DNA of 7,922 nt, taken from the NCBI GenBank assembly GCA_041664945.1, contig JBAYJY010000205.1:1-7922 (forward strand), in the 5' to 3' direction. Shown here one piece after another: positions 1-6,717 of this stretch. Positions within the stretch are counted from its first letter, which is position 1, and each line of letters starts with the position of its first letter. The position numbers and the translations under genes were made by a program. This DNA is from JBAYJY01 sp041664945 (lineage in GTDB: Bacteria; UBP15; UBA6099). Under the pieces are notes generated by a model. That model did no database searches. It was not told where the DNA came from and saw nothing but the letters and a program-made list of their open reading frames with translations.

Positions 1-111
1 TATCATGTCCCGAGTGAGGACAAATAGGTGTCTCGGCCAGACTGGTCTAAGGCCGTAAATGCAAAAGACCAGAAAATATTTACGCTGTAGTTGACGCGGC
101 CTTTTTCATAG
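1..111 (+). other. Gene-free left edge with possible structured RNA (two interleaved stem sets)
   Basis: No convincing coding frame crosses this segment. Several perfect complementary pieces are seen: TGTCC (6-10) with GGACA (18-22), whose loop bases CGAG (11-14) can pair with CTCG (32-35); CTGGTCT (42-48) with AGACCAG (66-72); and CGTAAAT (54-60) with ATTTACG (78-84). The last two stems interleave, the geometry of an H-type pseudoknot, and so do the first two. AAGGCCG (49-55) could alternatively pair with CGGCCTT (97-103), which runs into TTTTT, a layout reminiscent of a terminator but with a 41-base loop. I match it to no known riboswitch, ribozyme or transposon-associated RNA. It may be the end of a larger element that lies outside the window. 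The strand is a guess based on the T-run. Confidence 0.3.
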
Positions 112-112
112 G

Positions 113-162
113 TGTGCATGGCAACCATCAGTTTTCATATTGCAGAGATTAAAGGATTTGCT
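113..162 (-). repeat. Dispersed repeat copy A (half-unit of RAYT-associated repeat)
   Basis: This stretch matches the reverse complement of 6719-6768 with a single internal mismatch (GCAACC here, GCACCC there), plus one mismatch at the outer edge. It holds the AT-rich tail of the repeat and one arm of its palindrome (TGTGCATG), but the second arm is missing, so it is a truncated unit. It lies in opposite orientation to the copies around the transposase. The apparent reading frame through it is the same as the one through copy B, because the repeat is the same DNA; it is not a gene. Confidence 0.85.
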
Positions 163-370
163 ACATGTAGCCGGGTCAGGCCGGGAATTGGGAGTATGAT
201 AATTTGTATAAATGTGACGATGCGATCACTATACCGCAACATGACAAAGCGGCGTCGAGCCGCCGCACTCCAAAGCGCTTCGCGCGGAAATCAAATAGAA
301 TATCGAATATCGAATGATGTAGGCTTTTCTCTTCGTGCCTTCGCCCAACGGCTATGTTGTCGTTTGGTGA
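163..370. other. Intergenic spacer with small palindromes, no gene seen
   Basis: Nothing here looks coding. A perfect 12-base palindrome GCTACATGTAGC (160-171) sits at the edge of repeat copy A. A small GC hairpin GCGGC-GTCGA-GCCGC lies at 249-263. Three consecutive heptamers GAATATC, GAATATC, GAATGAT occupy 298-318. The open frames across this stretch on both strands have no domain-like sequence, and I treat them as chance. The mixture of GC-rich palindromes and short AT-rich tandem units is typical of repetitive intergenic DNA. Confidence 0.5.
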
Positions 371-405
371 ATAAAAAGTGGGGGCGCGATATGCCGCGCC
401 CCCAC
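371..405 (-). terminator. Rho-independent terminator of the GH106-like gene
   Basis: Read on the minus strand, an 11-base-pair perfect stem GTGGGGGCGCG (405-395) / CGCGCCCCCAC (388-378) closes a six-base loop and is followed at once by TTTTTAT (377-371). The stem begins nine bases after the stop codon of the hydrolase gene. This is a textbook intrinsic terminator and marks the 3' end of that transcript. Confidence 0.92.
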
Positions 406-414
406 GGCGATTTG

Positions 415-3400
415 TCACTTGTAATATGCGATCCGCGCGGAATTGGTGATTCCGAACGGAAGGAAGTTGTACTTTTTCGTCATCGACTCTTTGAATGTGC
501 CGGGTCCGACGTGGATCGGGTTTTTGTCGAATCCGTGCAGCGGCCCGAGCAGGTTGCGGTTGCTGTCGGTCAACTCAAGTTCAATCTTGTTTGCGCCGTC
601 CTTTACGAAAGGCGTTATCTCCACCCGGTGCGGGTGGAACGCGATCAGGCCGGCGTCGTTTCCGTTCACTGTGACTTTTGTTGTTATAGCTTCGAGGCCG
701 TCGAATTCGAGGTAGACCTTTTCGCCGGACTGAGCCTGGATGTCGACATCCTGTGTGATGTTGATGGAACCTGAGAAGAATGGGAATCCCTGTCCGACGA
801 GGTTCCCGTATTTTACCGTCTCGACCGGCGGAACGATCTCGTAGCCGCCGCCCTTCATGGGTTTCACAGCGAAATCGCCTATGATATATGCGCTTTCAAC
901 CTCGACGCCGTCATCGACGTATAGCATCGTGCCGGGTTTCACCGGCTGAACGAATTTTCCTGACGCTTCGAGAATGTTGCGCCCCTCAACGATATAGTCT
1001 TTTATATCAATTGTTTTGAACGACGGGTCGCGCCACCAGCCCTTGTCGGCGTAAAATATCTGTTTCCCGTTCAACGTCAGTTCATATATGTAAGGCTGTT
1101 CCATTACGAATGTGATGTCTTTAATGGATTTCGGGTCGGTGTTGATTGAGAAGGAATACCTGAGCTGGAATTTCGTTCCGCTGGGCTTCGACATTAGCGA
1201 TTCCTGAACCATGTAGTATTCGACAGGCATGGACCAGTCGGCGTCGCCTTCGCGCTTATAGCGGATGTAATCGAGAGTCATGGCGTTGGGGTCGCGGGAG
1301 ACGATCTTCCACGGTTCCGCGATTTTGTCGCTGCGGACGGGCGCCATATTCTCAGGGTTCTTAACCGTGTCTGACGGCGCGGCGTATTTTTCGTTCGGAT
1401 TGACGGAAAGCAACACAGAGCCGGAAGGCTCGAAATGGAGTTTGACGTCGGTGGACTTTGCGCCGGGCGCCGCTGCGAAATCGGAATCGCCGCCGGTGAA
1501 GAGGTTCCACTCCTGCACGCGGCCCGTATAGGGCAGGGTGGCTGTGACATCGATGCCCTTTTCGTTGTTCGTGTTCGCGATGAAGATAAACTCGGAGCCG
1601 TTGATCAGGCGCTGATGGACGTATAAGGCGGTTGTGTCGGCGCCGCCTGTCGAAGTGGCGGCGAGCGCGATGTGGTGGGGCAGGCTCGGAATGAGTTTCG
1701 CTATAGCATCGTCGTTGTCTGCGGCTGCGACAGCGCCGGAGAGGACGAGAGGTTTCTCGGCGTCGATCAGCGTCGGCGCGGGGGCGACGGTTATGACTTT
1801 GCCGCCGTTTGCGATGAATTTATTCAGAAGATCGACAGTTGTCGAGCGGAGCGTCACGCCGGGCGGAATGACGATTGACGTGTACGCCATTTTGTCGACG
1901 ATGAATTTGCCGCCGTCGACTTTTCCGTGGCGCGCGATGATCAGTTCGTCTCCGAGGTCGTAATCGATCTGCCGCGCGGACATCAGTTCGAGCAGCGAGG
2001 TGAACTCTCCGTTAAGAATTTGCGCCGGGCCCTCGTTGGTCGAAGCGTATATGGCCCACGCGCTGGTAATGGGATGCAGGAGAAGAGTGTCGGCGGAGTA
2101 TTCGCCCTGCGCGGTGAAGTAAGTTGCGCGAAGGAGATAATCGCCGAAAACTTTATGGTAGCGCCACCAGGGCGAATGGTAGCTGATGCTGCATGGGTAG
2201 TCGTGTTTGCGGCAGCCGCGCATAGAGTACCATGCGAGGTGCTGATTCATGAAATTGATGCCGAGCGCGTAATGCCAGTCGGCGATCCACTTCATGTTTT
2301 CGAGGCTGAGGTTCCAGCCGGCGCAGCCGTATAGTTCGGAGAGAACGAGCGGGCGTCCGAACTGGTGTGCGGCTGAGCTTGCCTGTTTCGCGGTGAGCAC
2401 GTCGGCGATGTTTCTGCCGAGGTGGTCGATGCCGGGCATCTGCATATATTCGTACATCGGCATTGCGGCGCCTATCCATTTAATCTGCGATACGAGGTTA
2501 TCCTCGCACATGTAATGGCCGGTAAATTCAATATTGTTTTTATCCGCCCAGTCGTAGATTTGGTGTCCGAACGCCTCGCGGAACATCTCTGTCGCGGTTG
2601 TCCAGAAGTCCAGTCTGACTTTCATTTGATCCTTTGAATTCGGAGCCGCATAGTAGAGAAGCGGCAGTTTGCTTTCTATGTCGTAACCGTGCTGCTTTTT
2701 GAAAGTGGCGAACATCGCGTCCGTCCATGGCAAAGTATGTTTCGGGTAATCGTTGTACATGAGGAAGCACGGTTCATCAGTGAAGATCGCCGGAACGGTT
2801 TTGCCGAATTCGTCGCCGACAGCTTTCTTATACGGTTCGTATGTGCTCTTGATGAATGCGTCGATCGCTTTGGGCTCCATCGTGTCGACGTAAGATTCAT
2901 TATTGAACCATTCGGTTTTCTTTTCCCATATTTTGAAGAAGTAAAGAAGCGTTTTGCCTTTGTATTTCGCATCGACGTCGAATCCGGATTTGGGCGTGAC
3001 GTCTTCGTATGCGCCGAGAGTTTCGCCGAGTTTGGCGACTGCGAACACGCGAATGAGTTTCCAGTCCGGCTTGATGTCGGCGCCGGTGAGCGGCGTCTCG
3101 GACTCGAACCTGTACAGTCCTTTTTGCCGGAAGTTTTGATTCTGGCGCGGAACGACTCCGCTACCGTAGCCGGACGGCCAGCGGTCCTCGTCGTAAAGAT
3201 AGGCGAGCATACCGATTTTCTTTGCGTATTCGACGCTGAGCTTCACGCCGTCCATCCATTCCTTCTCAAGATAGGGCGTTATCAGGCCGACGCGCGCATG
3301 TATGAAGAAGCCGCCCATGCCGCCTTTTTTCAACTCGTCCATCTGCCGGATCATTTCGTTCTTTTCGAGTCTTTCGTTCCATGACCAGAATGGGGCGCTT

Positions 3401-3546
3401 CCGTATTGGGCCGGAGGCATTTTAAAATTCACCTCGAAAGCGGGCGCTTTTCCGCCAGTTGTCGCCGCCGCAGCTCGCGCCGCGCCGAACGCGATCACGC
3501 TAATCATCATTGCCGCCAGTGTAAAGAATATCGCCTGTTTCCGCAT
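415..3546 (-). CDS. Secreted GH106-like glycoside hydrolase (alpha-L-rhamnosidase-related)
   Basis: This encodes a 1043-residue exported enzyme that probably cleaves terminal sugars, perhaps alpha-L-rhamnose, from polysaccharide in the periplasm or outside the cell. Residues 1 to about 27 form a signal peptide (basic MRKQ start, hydrophobic core, Ala-rich cleavage region). The catalytic barrel starts near residue 45 with the family hallmarks PFWSWNERL (52-60), GGMGGFFIHAR (75-85) and YLYDEDRWPSGYG (116-128). Acidic candidates for catalysis lie in TDEPC (E258) and SELYG (E404); assigning them is inference. A Rossmann/GATase-like domain follows (about 485-620), and the C-terminal 200 residues contain jelly-roll sequence resembling GH2-type sugar-binding domains. 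The length fits GH106-related proteins. The start is set at 3546 because GGGAGG lies eight bases upstream; an ATG at 3597 would put 17 non-signal residues ahead of the signal peptide. The family is fairly sure, the substrate is not. Confidence 0.88.
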   Translation of the reverse strand: MRKQAIFFTLAAMMISVIAFGAARAAAATTGGKAPAFEVNFKMPPAQYGSAPFWSWNERLEKNEMIRQMDELKKGGMGGFFIHARVGLITPYLEKEWMDGVKLSVEYAKKIGMLAYLYDEDRWPSGYGSGVVPRQNQNFRQKGLYRFESETPLTGADIKPDWKLIRVFAVAKLGETLGAYEDVTPKSGFDVDAKYKGKTLLYFFKIWEKKTEWFNNESYVDTMEPKAIDAFIKSTYEPYKKAVGDEFGKTVPAIFTDEPCFLMYNDYPKHTLPWTDAMFATFKKQHGYDIESKLPLLYYAAPNSKDQMKVRLDFWTTATEMFREAFGHQIYDWADKNNIEFTGHYMCEDNLVSQIKWIGAAMPMYEYMQMPGIDHLGRNIADVLTAKQASSAAHQFGRPLVLSELYGCAGWNLSLENMKWIADWHYALGINFMNQHLAWYSMRGCRKHDYPCSISYHSPWWRYHKVFGDYLLRATYFTAQGEYSADTLLLHPITSAWAIYASTNEGPAQILNGEFTSLLELMSARQIDYDLGDELIIARHGKVDGGKFIVDKMAYTSIVIPPGVTLRSTTVDLLNKFIANGGKVITVAPAPTLIDAEKPLVLSGAVAAADNDDAIAKLIPSLPHHIALAATSTGGADTTALYVHQRLINGSEFIFIANTNNEKGIDVTATLPYTGRVQEWNLFTGGDSDFAAAPGAKSTDVKLHFEPSGSVLLSVNPNEKYAAPSDTVKNPENMAPVRSDKIAEPWKIVSRDPNAMTLDYIRYKREGDADWSMPVEYYMVQESLMSKPSGTKFQLRYSFSINTDPKSIKDITFVMEQPYIYELTLNGKQIFYADKGWWRDPSFKTIDIKDYIVEGRNILEASGKFVQPVKPGTMLYVDDGVEVESAYIIGDFAVKPMKGGGYEIVPPVETVKYGNLVGQGFPFFSGSINITQDVDIQAQSGEKVYLEFDGLEAITTKVTVNGNDAGLIAFHPHRVEITPFVKDGANKIELELTDSNRNLLGPLHGFDKNPIHVGPGTFKESMTKKYNFLPFGITNSARIAYYK

Positions 3547-3554
3547 GTCAGTCG

Positions 3555-3560
3555 CCTCCC
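3555..3560 (-). promoter_or_regulatory. Ribosome binding site that fixes the hydrolase start
   Basis: On the minus strand GGGAGG lies eight bases before the ATG at 3546-3544. The longer in-frame ATG at 3597 has no comparable site, and the residues after 3546 form a normal signal peptide. The shorter start is therefore preferred. Confidence 0.8.
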
Positions 3561-3576
3561 GTTTGTTGTCGTAAAT

Positions 3577-3602
3577 ACTATAACATAAAAATGCCAAAGC
3601 AA
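3577..3602 (-). promoter_or_regulatory. Candidate sigma-70 promoter of the hydrolase gene
   Basis: On the minus strand an extended -10 motif TGT-TATAGT (3585-3577) is preceded by TTGCTT (3602-3597). The spacing to TATAGT is only 14 bases; taking TAGTAT (3580-3575) as the -10 gives 16. The leader to the ATG would be about 25-30 bases. This is a by-eye match only. Confidence 0.35.
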
Positions 3603-3668
3603 AATGGAGTTTTCGATAGATGTTTTCAAGTAAGAGTTAAGCTCTGAGAGGCGATTCCCGACGGGCTG

Positions 3669-3696
3669 CATGCGCAAGCTATTTCCTTTGCGCATG
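3669..3696 (-). repeat. REP-like hairpin (copy G), GC-variant of the RAYT-associated palindrome
   Basis: Read on the minus strand, stem CATGCGCAA / TTGCGCATG encloses a loop AGGAAATAGC. The same loop core is found in the hairpin at 7807-7835, where the stem is CATGCACAAA / TTTGTGCATG. The element begins 15 bases downstream of the stop codon of the DUF5610-like gene, a usual position for extragenic palindromes, where it may protect the mRNA 3' end. There is no T-run, so it is not a canonical intrinsic terminator. Confidence 0.65.
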
Positions 3697-3711
3697 AGCT
3701 GCGCGAATAAT

Positions 3712-4581
3712 TCAGCGGCTCGGTATGTAAGGCAGGTCGATATAAGCGGACAGGGCTTTGAATCGGAACTGAATTTCAGGCAGAGAAGCAGTTGAAATCG
3801 GAGTTTGAATATTTGTGTCTGAAGACACATTGGATTGTACGGGGAAATCAACAACCGTTGTGCGATCGTTTTCCGTTGCGTCGTAGACTTGTCCGCCGTA
3901 TAAGGTCGCTGCTTTGGCCGAGGCTTGAACGGGCGTGTATGCCGCCGCCGGTTGTGTCGCTTCTGAAGTTATTGCAGCCTGCGGAGCATTCAACGTTTCC
4001 TGCGACATGTTGAGCGAGTGATAGTAATTATAAAGGCTTTCGCGAGTGAGCGCCTGAGCCTGATCCAACTCCTGTTTTACAGAGTCGGTAAGCTGACCCG
4101 AAGCTTGCAGTTCCTTCTTTGCCGAGGCGAATCCGATATTCGCTCCGTTGAGCAGCGAAGAGAAAATCTGAGTTTTTTCTTTCGAAGTAAGGTTCTCGTT
4201 TGCGGAAAGAGCGTTTTGGAAAATGCCTTTGACGAGGCTTGTCGTCTGCCGGGCGATGAGCGATGGAGTCATGTTCGGCGTCGACTGCTCATAGCCGGTC
4301 AGAGTGAACGTGTTTTTATAGACAGAACCCAAGTCGAGGCTGCTCGTGAACGAATTTTTGGCGGCGACTGAGCCTACCGCCCCGGAAACCTGGCTCATCA
4401 GCGCTTCGAGCGGCGGCATCGGCCCTGCCATGTTTTTGCCGAGCGTCGCGCCGGAACTTAAAGAAGCGGCGGCCTGTTTGAACCCGGTCCATTTTGCGGA
4501 TATTGATTGTCTTTTATTTTTGGACTGAACTTTGTTGTTTTGGCTTGCAGACACGTCCTGCAGACCCTGATAGCTTTGCAT
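3712..4581 (-). CDS. DUF5610-like protein of unknown function
   Basis: This encodes a 289-residue soluble protein with no signal peptide or membrane segment. The N-terminal 90 residues are Ser/Ala/Gln-rich and probably disordered. A helical core (about residues 95-200) has the pattern I associate with DUF5610: a segment with IARQTTSLVKGIFQNAL, then an acidic linker, LLNGANIGFASAKKEL, a Gly-containing turn, and VKQELDQAQALTRESLYNYY. The last 90 residues are again low in order (Ala/Thr/Gln-rich). The family name rests on recalled pattern resemblance, and the domain's function is unknown to me in any case. GGAGGTG lies four bases before the ATG and supports this start. The gene has 277 bases of upstream spacer and its own candidate promoter, so it is probably transcribed alone; a REP-like hairpin follows the stop. 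Confidence 0.75.
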   Translation of the reverse strand: MQSYQGLQDVSASQNNKVQSKNKRQSISAKWTGFKQAAASLSSGATLGKNMAGPMPPLEALMSQVSGAVGSVAAKNSFTSSLDLGSVYKNTFTLTGYEQSTPNMTPSLIARQTTSLVKGIFQNALSANENLTSKEKTQIFSSLLNGANIGFASAKKELQASGQLTDSVKQELDQAQALTRESLYNYYHSLNMSQETLNAPQAAITSEATQPAAAYTPVQASAKAATLYGGQVYDATENDRTTVVDFPVQSNVSSDTNIQTPISTASLPEIQFRFKALSAYIDLPYIPSR

Positions 4582-4662
4582 CGGCCACCTCCGGGGTTAC
4601 CTGCAATTTCCGAAATCGAAATACACAGAAGTTGCAACTCCTCCATACAGAATATCGGCAGA

Positions 4663-4692
4663 ATTGTATATATTCTTTAGCGCGGCGCTCAA
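4663..4692 (-). promoter_or_regulatory. Candidate sigma-70 promoter of the DUF5610-like gene
   Basis: On the minus strand TTGAGC (4692-4687) and TACAAT (4668-4663) are separated by 18 bases, leaving an mRNA leader of about 75 bases. The leader contains a perfect 10-base palindrome AGTTGCAACT (4630-4639) that could be an operator or a small RNA hairpin. This is a by-eye match. Confidence 0.4.
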
Positions 4693-4858
4693 AAAAATCA
4701 AAAAACGTCTCAAAACCAGCGAAATTGTGATCGAACTACCTGCCGGCGGGCATGGCTGCCGCAAGCATAGCCTTGTTAGCCGTCGCGCAAAAACAAAGGC
4801 TGCCGGGCAGTGAATGGCGCAGCGATATTAAACGAAAAACTTACGAGTCGAAAAACTA
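4693..4858. other. Intergenic spacer downstream of the porin gene
   Basis: This holds no supported gene. An imperfect hairpin with arms GCCTTGTT (4770-4777) and AACAAAGGC (4792-4800, one bulged A) lies about 60 bases past the porin stop. It has no T-run on either side, so I do not call it an intrinsic terminator. GGCTGCCG-type words recur at 4754, 4799 and nearby. Confidence 0.4.
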
Positions 4859-5596
4859 TTAGAACGCGAAATTCAGGCCGAGCCAGATTTCGTCGTCAGT
4901 GTTGACCCGTTCGTCCGGCGCGATCGAATAGTTGAGCGAAGGAGTCAGGACAAAGCCGCGAATTTTGAACGGCGCAGAGAGCGTCGCGGAGATGTCGCCG
5001 AGTCCGGGCTCTGTTCCCCACGGGCCGTCGGAGTATCCGAGATTGAGTCCCAATGTCATCGGCGGATCGCTTTTGCTGATACCGAACGGGAATTCGTATG
5101 TGCCCGAGAGGCTTCCGTAAACGCCGTCGCCGGTTTCGTAGTCGACATACAGATTAATCGCCGGTTTCAGCGGGAGCTTCGGGAAAGAAACGCCGACAAA
5201 GGATTCGTTTGACTCGCGCGGCGCGCCGGCTGACTGGTCGACTGCCGGGAATGTGTAATAAGTGTGGCCGACGGTCCATTCTATGAAGGGCGAGAATGCG
5301 CCGGATTTGCTGATCGTGAAGTCAACTTCGTCCAAGGTGGTGTGCAAGCCTTCGGCGAATCCGTAAGACGCCCAGATTCCGAAGTCCAGGCTGTAAGGCA
5401 GCGTAAAATTAACTGCCGGCTGAATGGCGGGATCGTTTTCCGGGTTGGTGTCCATTCCGCGCCAGATATAGGACGTGACATAGTCAACTTCGCCGCCGGC
5501 GTATTTCACGCATGCCGATGCGGGCAGCGAGGTTGCGATCACAGCCGCGAAAAGCGCCGCCGCCGCGATTGTTCCGATAAGTGTGTTTCGTTTCAT
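4859..5596 (-). CDS. TorF-like putative porin, small outer-membrane beta-barrel
   Basis: This encodes a 245-residue outer-membrane protein. It opens with a clear signal peptide (MKRN, Ala-rich core, LPASA cleavage after residue 28). The mature protein begins with the pattern of the TorF / TIGR02001 family: VDYVTSYIWRGMD, then PAIQPAVNFTLPY and WASYGFAE. Alternating hydrophobic and aromatic strands continue to the end, and the last strand WLGLNFAF ends in Phe, the usual recognition signal for barrel assembly. The length is normal for the family. The role is presumably passive uptake of small solutes, but no substrate can be read from the sequence. The Cys after the cleavage site does not make a proper lipobox. 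GGGAGG four bases before the ATG supports the start. The gene is divergent from the creatininase-family gene across a 180-base promoter region. Confidence 0.83.
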   Translation of the reverse strand: MKRNTLIGTIAAAALFAAVIATSLPASACVKYAGGEVDYVTSYIWRGMDTNPENDPAIQPAVNFTLPYSLDFGIWASYGFAEGLHTTLDEVDFTISKSGAFSPFIEWTVGHTYYTFPAVDQSAGAPRESNESFVGVSFPKLPLKPAINLYVDYETGDGVYGSLSGTYEFPFGISKSDPPMTLGLNLGYSDGPWGTEPGLGDISATLSAPFKIRGFVLTPSLNYSIAPDERVNTDDEIWLGLNFAF

Positions 5597-5690
5597 GATG
5601 CCTCCCAGAAAATGTTATTTTTTATCAATATGCTCAACCGGCGTTCGGAATCATTCGAATATTTTGAGATTCCTGTGTCCCGACGCGCCG

Positions 5691-5720
5691 TTACAAAATA
5701 TAATAATCGTGACATTATAT
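5691..5720 (+). promoter_or_regulatory. Candidate promoter of the creatininase-family gene
   Basis: TTACAA (5691-5696) and TTATAT (5715-5720) are separated by 18 bases on the plus strand. A perfect TATAAT also occurs at 5699-5704 but lacks a partner at normal distance. The whole segment overlaps the minus-strand promoter candidate for the porin gene, so the two transcripts may compete. This is weak evidence. Confidence 0.25.
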
Positions 5721-5739
5721 ACCTAAAACGACGTGTCAA
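5714..5739 (-). promoter_or_regulatory. Candidate porin promoter with perfect hexamers and short 14-base spacer
   Basis: On the minus strand TTGACA (5739-5734) and TATAAT (5719-5714) both match the sigma-70 consensus exactly, but only 14 bases separate them (17 is optimal). Transcription would start near 5707, giving a leader of about 110 bases for the porin gene. The short spacer suggests either a weak promoter that needs help or a chance coincidence. Confidence 0.42.
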
Positions 5740-5776
5740 CAGCAGCGGGCGAAAAAACGTTTTGAGGGGAACAATC

Positions 5777-6574
5777 ATGGCGGAAATAAAGGAAATACGG
5801 TTTGAACGCATGAGGCCGGGCGAACTTGAAGAAACGGCGCGGGAACAGCCGGTCGCGTGGATGCCGCTCGGCACGCTCGAATGGCACGGCCGCCACCTGC
5901 CCGTCGGACTCGACGCCCTCAAAGCGCATGCGCTTTGTTCCCGGATCGCCGAACGAGCCGGCGGCGTCGTTTTGCCCGCGAACTACTTTTCAACCGGCGG
6001 AATGCCGTTCCCCTGGACATTCAAATACAACCCGTCGCTCACCGCGCGCGCCGTCTTCGACACCCTGCGCCGGCTCAGCGCTTACGGATTCAAAGTGATT
6101 TTCATAATCACCGGGCACTATCCGCCGCATCAGGTCCTGCTGCTCATGGCGGTTGCTGAAGCGTTCATGGCGTCGAGCGACGCGGTAGTCGTCGCGCTCC
6201 CGGAATTCTCGATGGCCGCCGAATCCGGATACAACGGCGACCACGCCGCAAAGTGGGAAACCTCGCTCATGATGGAACTGTGTCCCGATCTTGTGGACGA
6301 AAACGAAATGTCGAAACTATCAGGCAAGAGCTGGCTCGCGCTGTTTCAGCGCGGCATTCAGGGCGAAAACCCGGCGGACGCCGCCTCGCGCGAAGCCGGC
6401 GCCGAGGCAGTCGCGGAAATCATAGAGAAATACTCCGAACTCGCCGACAGTTTGCTCGCGAGTCGCGACAAGTCAGCCGCGCGCAAAGTCCACAGAAAAG
6501 CGATCGCTGATTTCATCGAATATCAAACGGGAAACATAAAAGAACAAATCGATAAATATCTGGTTCATCCGTAA
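5777..6574 (+). CDS. Creatininase-family metal-dependent amidohydrolase
   Basis: This encodes a 265-residue cytoplasmic enzyme of the creatininase fold, which hydrolyses cyclic or linear C-N bonds using two metal ions. The hallmark MPLGTLEWHGRHLPVGLD gives ligands E35, H37 and D46. ITGHYPPHQ supplies H114, and GDHAAKWETSLMMELCPDLVD supplies the ETS motif with E161. True creatininase has GHYEN with Glu as a ligand; here that position is Pro116, so creatinine is an unlikely substrate and E161 may be the fifth ligand (inference). The last 40 residues form a charged helix-rich tail. The start is chosen at 5777 because GAGGGG lies seven bases upstream and the family's N-terminus begins here; the frame's 171-codon extension upstream covers the opposite porin gene and the divergent promoter. 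The actual substrate is unknown. No clear terminator follows; the heptamer array begins ten bases after the stop. Confidence 0.87.
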   Translation: MAEIKEIRFERMRPGELEETAREQPVAWMPLGTLEWHGRHLPVGLDALKAHALCSRIAERAGGVVLPANYFSTGGMPFPWTFKYNPSLTARAVFDTLRRLSAYGFKVIFIITGHYPPHQVLLLMAVAEAFMASSDAVVVALPEFSMAAESGYNGDHAAKWETSLMMELCPDLVDENEMSKLSGKSWLALFQRGIQGENPADAASREAGAEAVAEIIEKYSELADSLLASRDKSAARKVHRKAIADFIEYQTGNIKEQIDKYLVHP

Positions 6575-6584
6575 AAGTAATTTT

Positions 6585-6717
6585 GCTGTTTGCTGTTTGC
6601 TGTTTGCTGTTTGCTGACTGCTGTTTGCTGTTTGCTGTTTGCTGACTGCTGACTGCTGACTGCTGACTGCTGACTGCTGACTGCTGACTGCTGACTGCTG
6701 ACTGCTGACTGCTGACT
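6585..6717. repeat. Heptamer tandem array, 19 units of GCTGTTT / GCTGACT
   Basis: Nineteen perfect 7-base units run without interruption. Units 1-4 and 6-8 are GCTGTTT; unit 5 and units 9-19 are GCTGACT. Because seven is not a multiple of three, the minus strand reads as a Ser/Gln/Ala/Val repeat in more than one frame, which explains the spurious open frames there. The array sits between the creatininase-family stop codon and the tail of repeat copy B. The junction GCTGACTGAGCAAATC resembles GCTGTTGACTGAGTAAATC near 7495, so the array may have grown by slippage from the edge of the repeat. Confidence 0.95.

Noticed and set aside
176..418. 80-residue minus-strand frame in the left spacer
   Set aside because: It crosses the intrinsic terminator and the palindromic and heptamer repeats, has no binding site and no recognisable sequence.
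112..774. 220-residue plus-strand frame starting in repeat copy A
   Set aside because: It runs antisense through the terminator and the end of the hydrolase gene, has no domain-like sequence, and its N-terminus is the translated repeat.
2689..3384. 231-residue plus-strand frame opposite the hydrolase
   Set aside because: It is a shadow of the GC-rich hydrolase codons; it has no start signal and no family resemblance.
3547..3597. Upstream ATG giving the hydrolase 17 extra residues
   Set aside because: The extension is not signal-like and lacks a ribosome binding site, while the ATG at 3546 has GGGAGG and a normal signal peptide. The candidate promoter also lies inside the extension.
4752..4862. 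36-codon plus-strand frame beginning MAAASIALLAVAQ in the porin downstream spacer
   Set aside because: The hydrophobic start is suggestive, but there is no good ribosome binding site or promoter, and it ends over the stop codon of the porin gene. Alanine runs are common by chance in this composition.
6585..6717. CRISPR array
   Set aside because: Units are seven bases with no spacers and no cas genes nearby; it is a simple tandem repeat.
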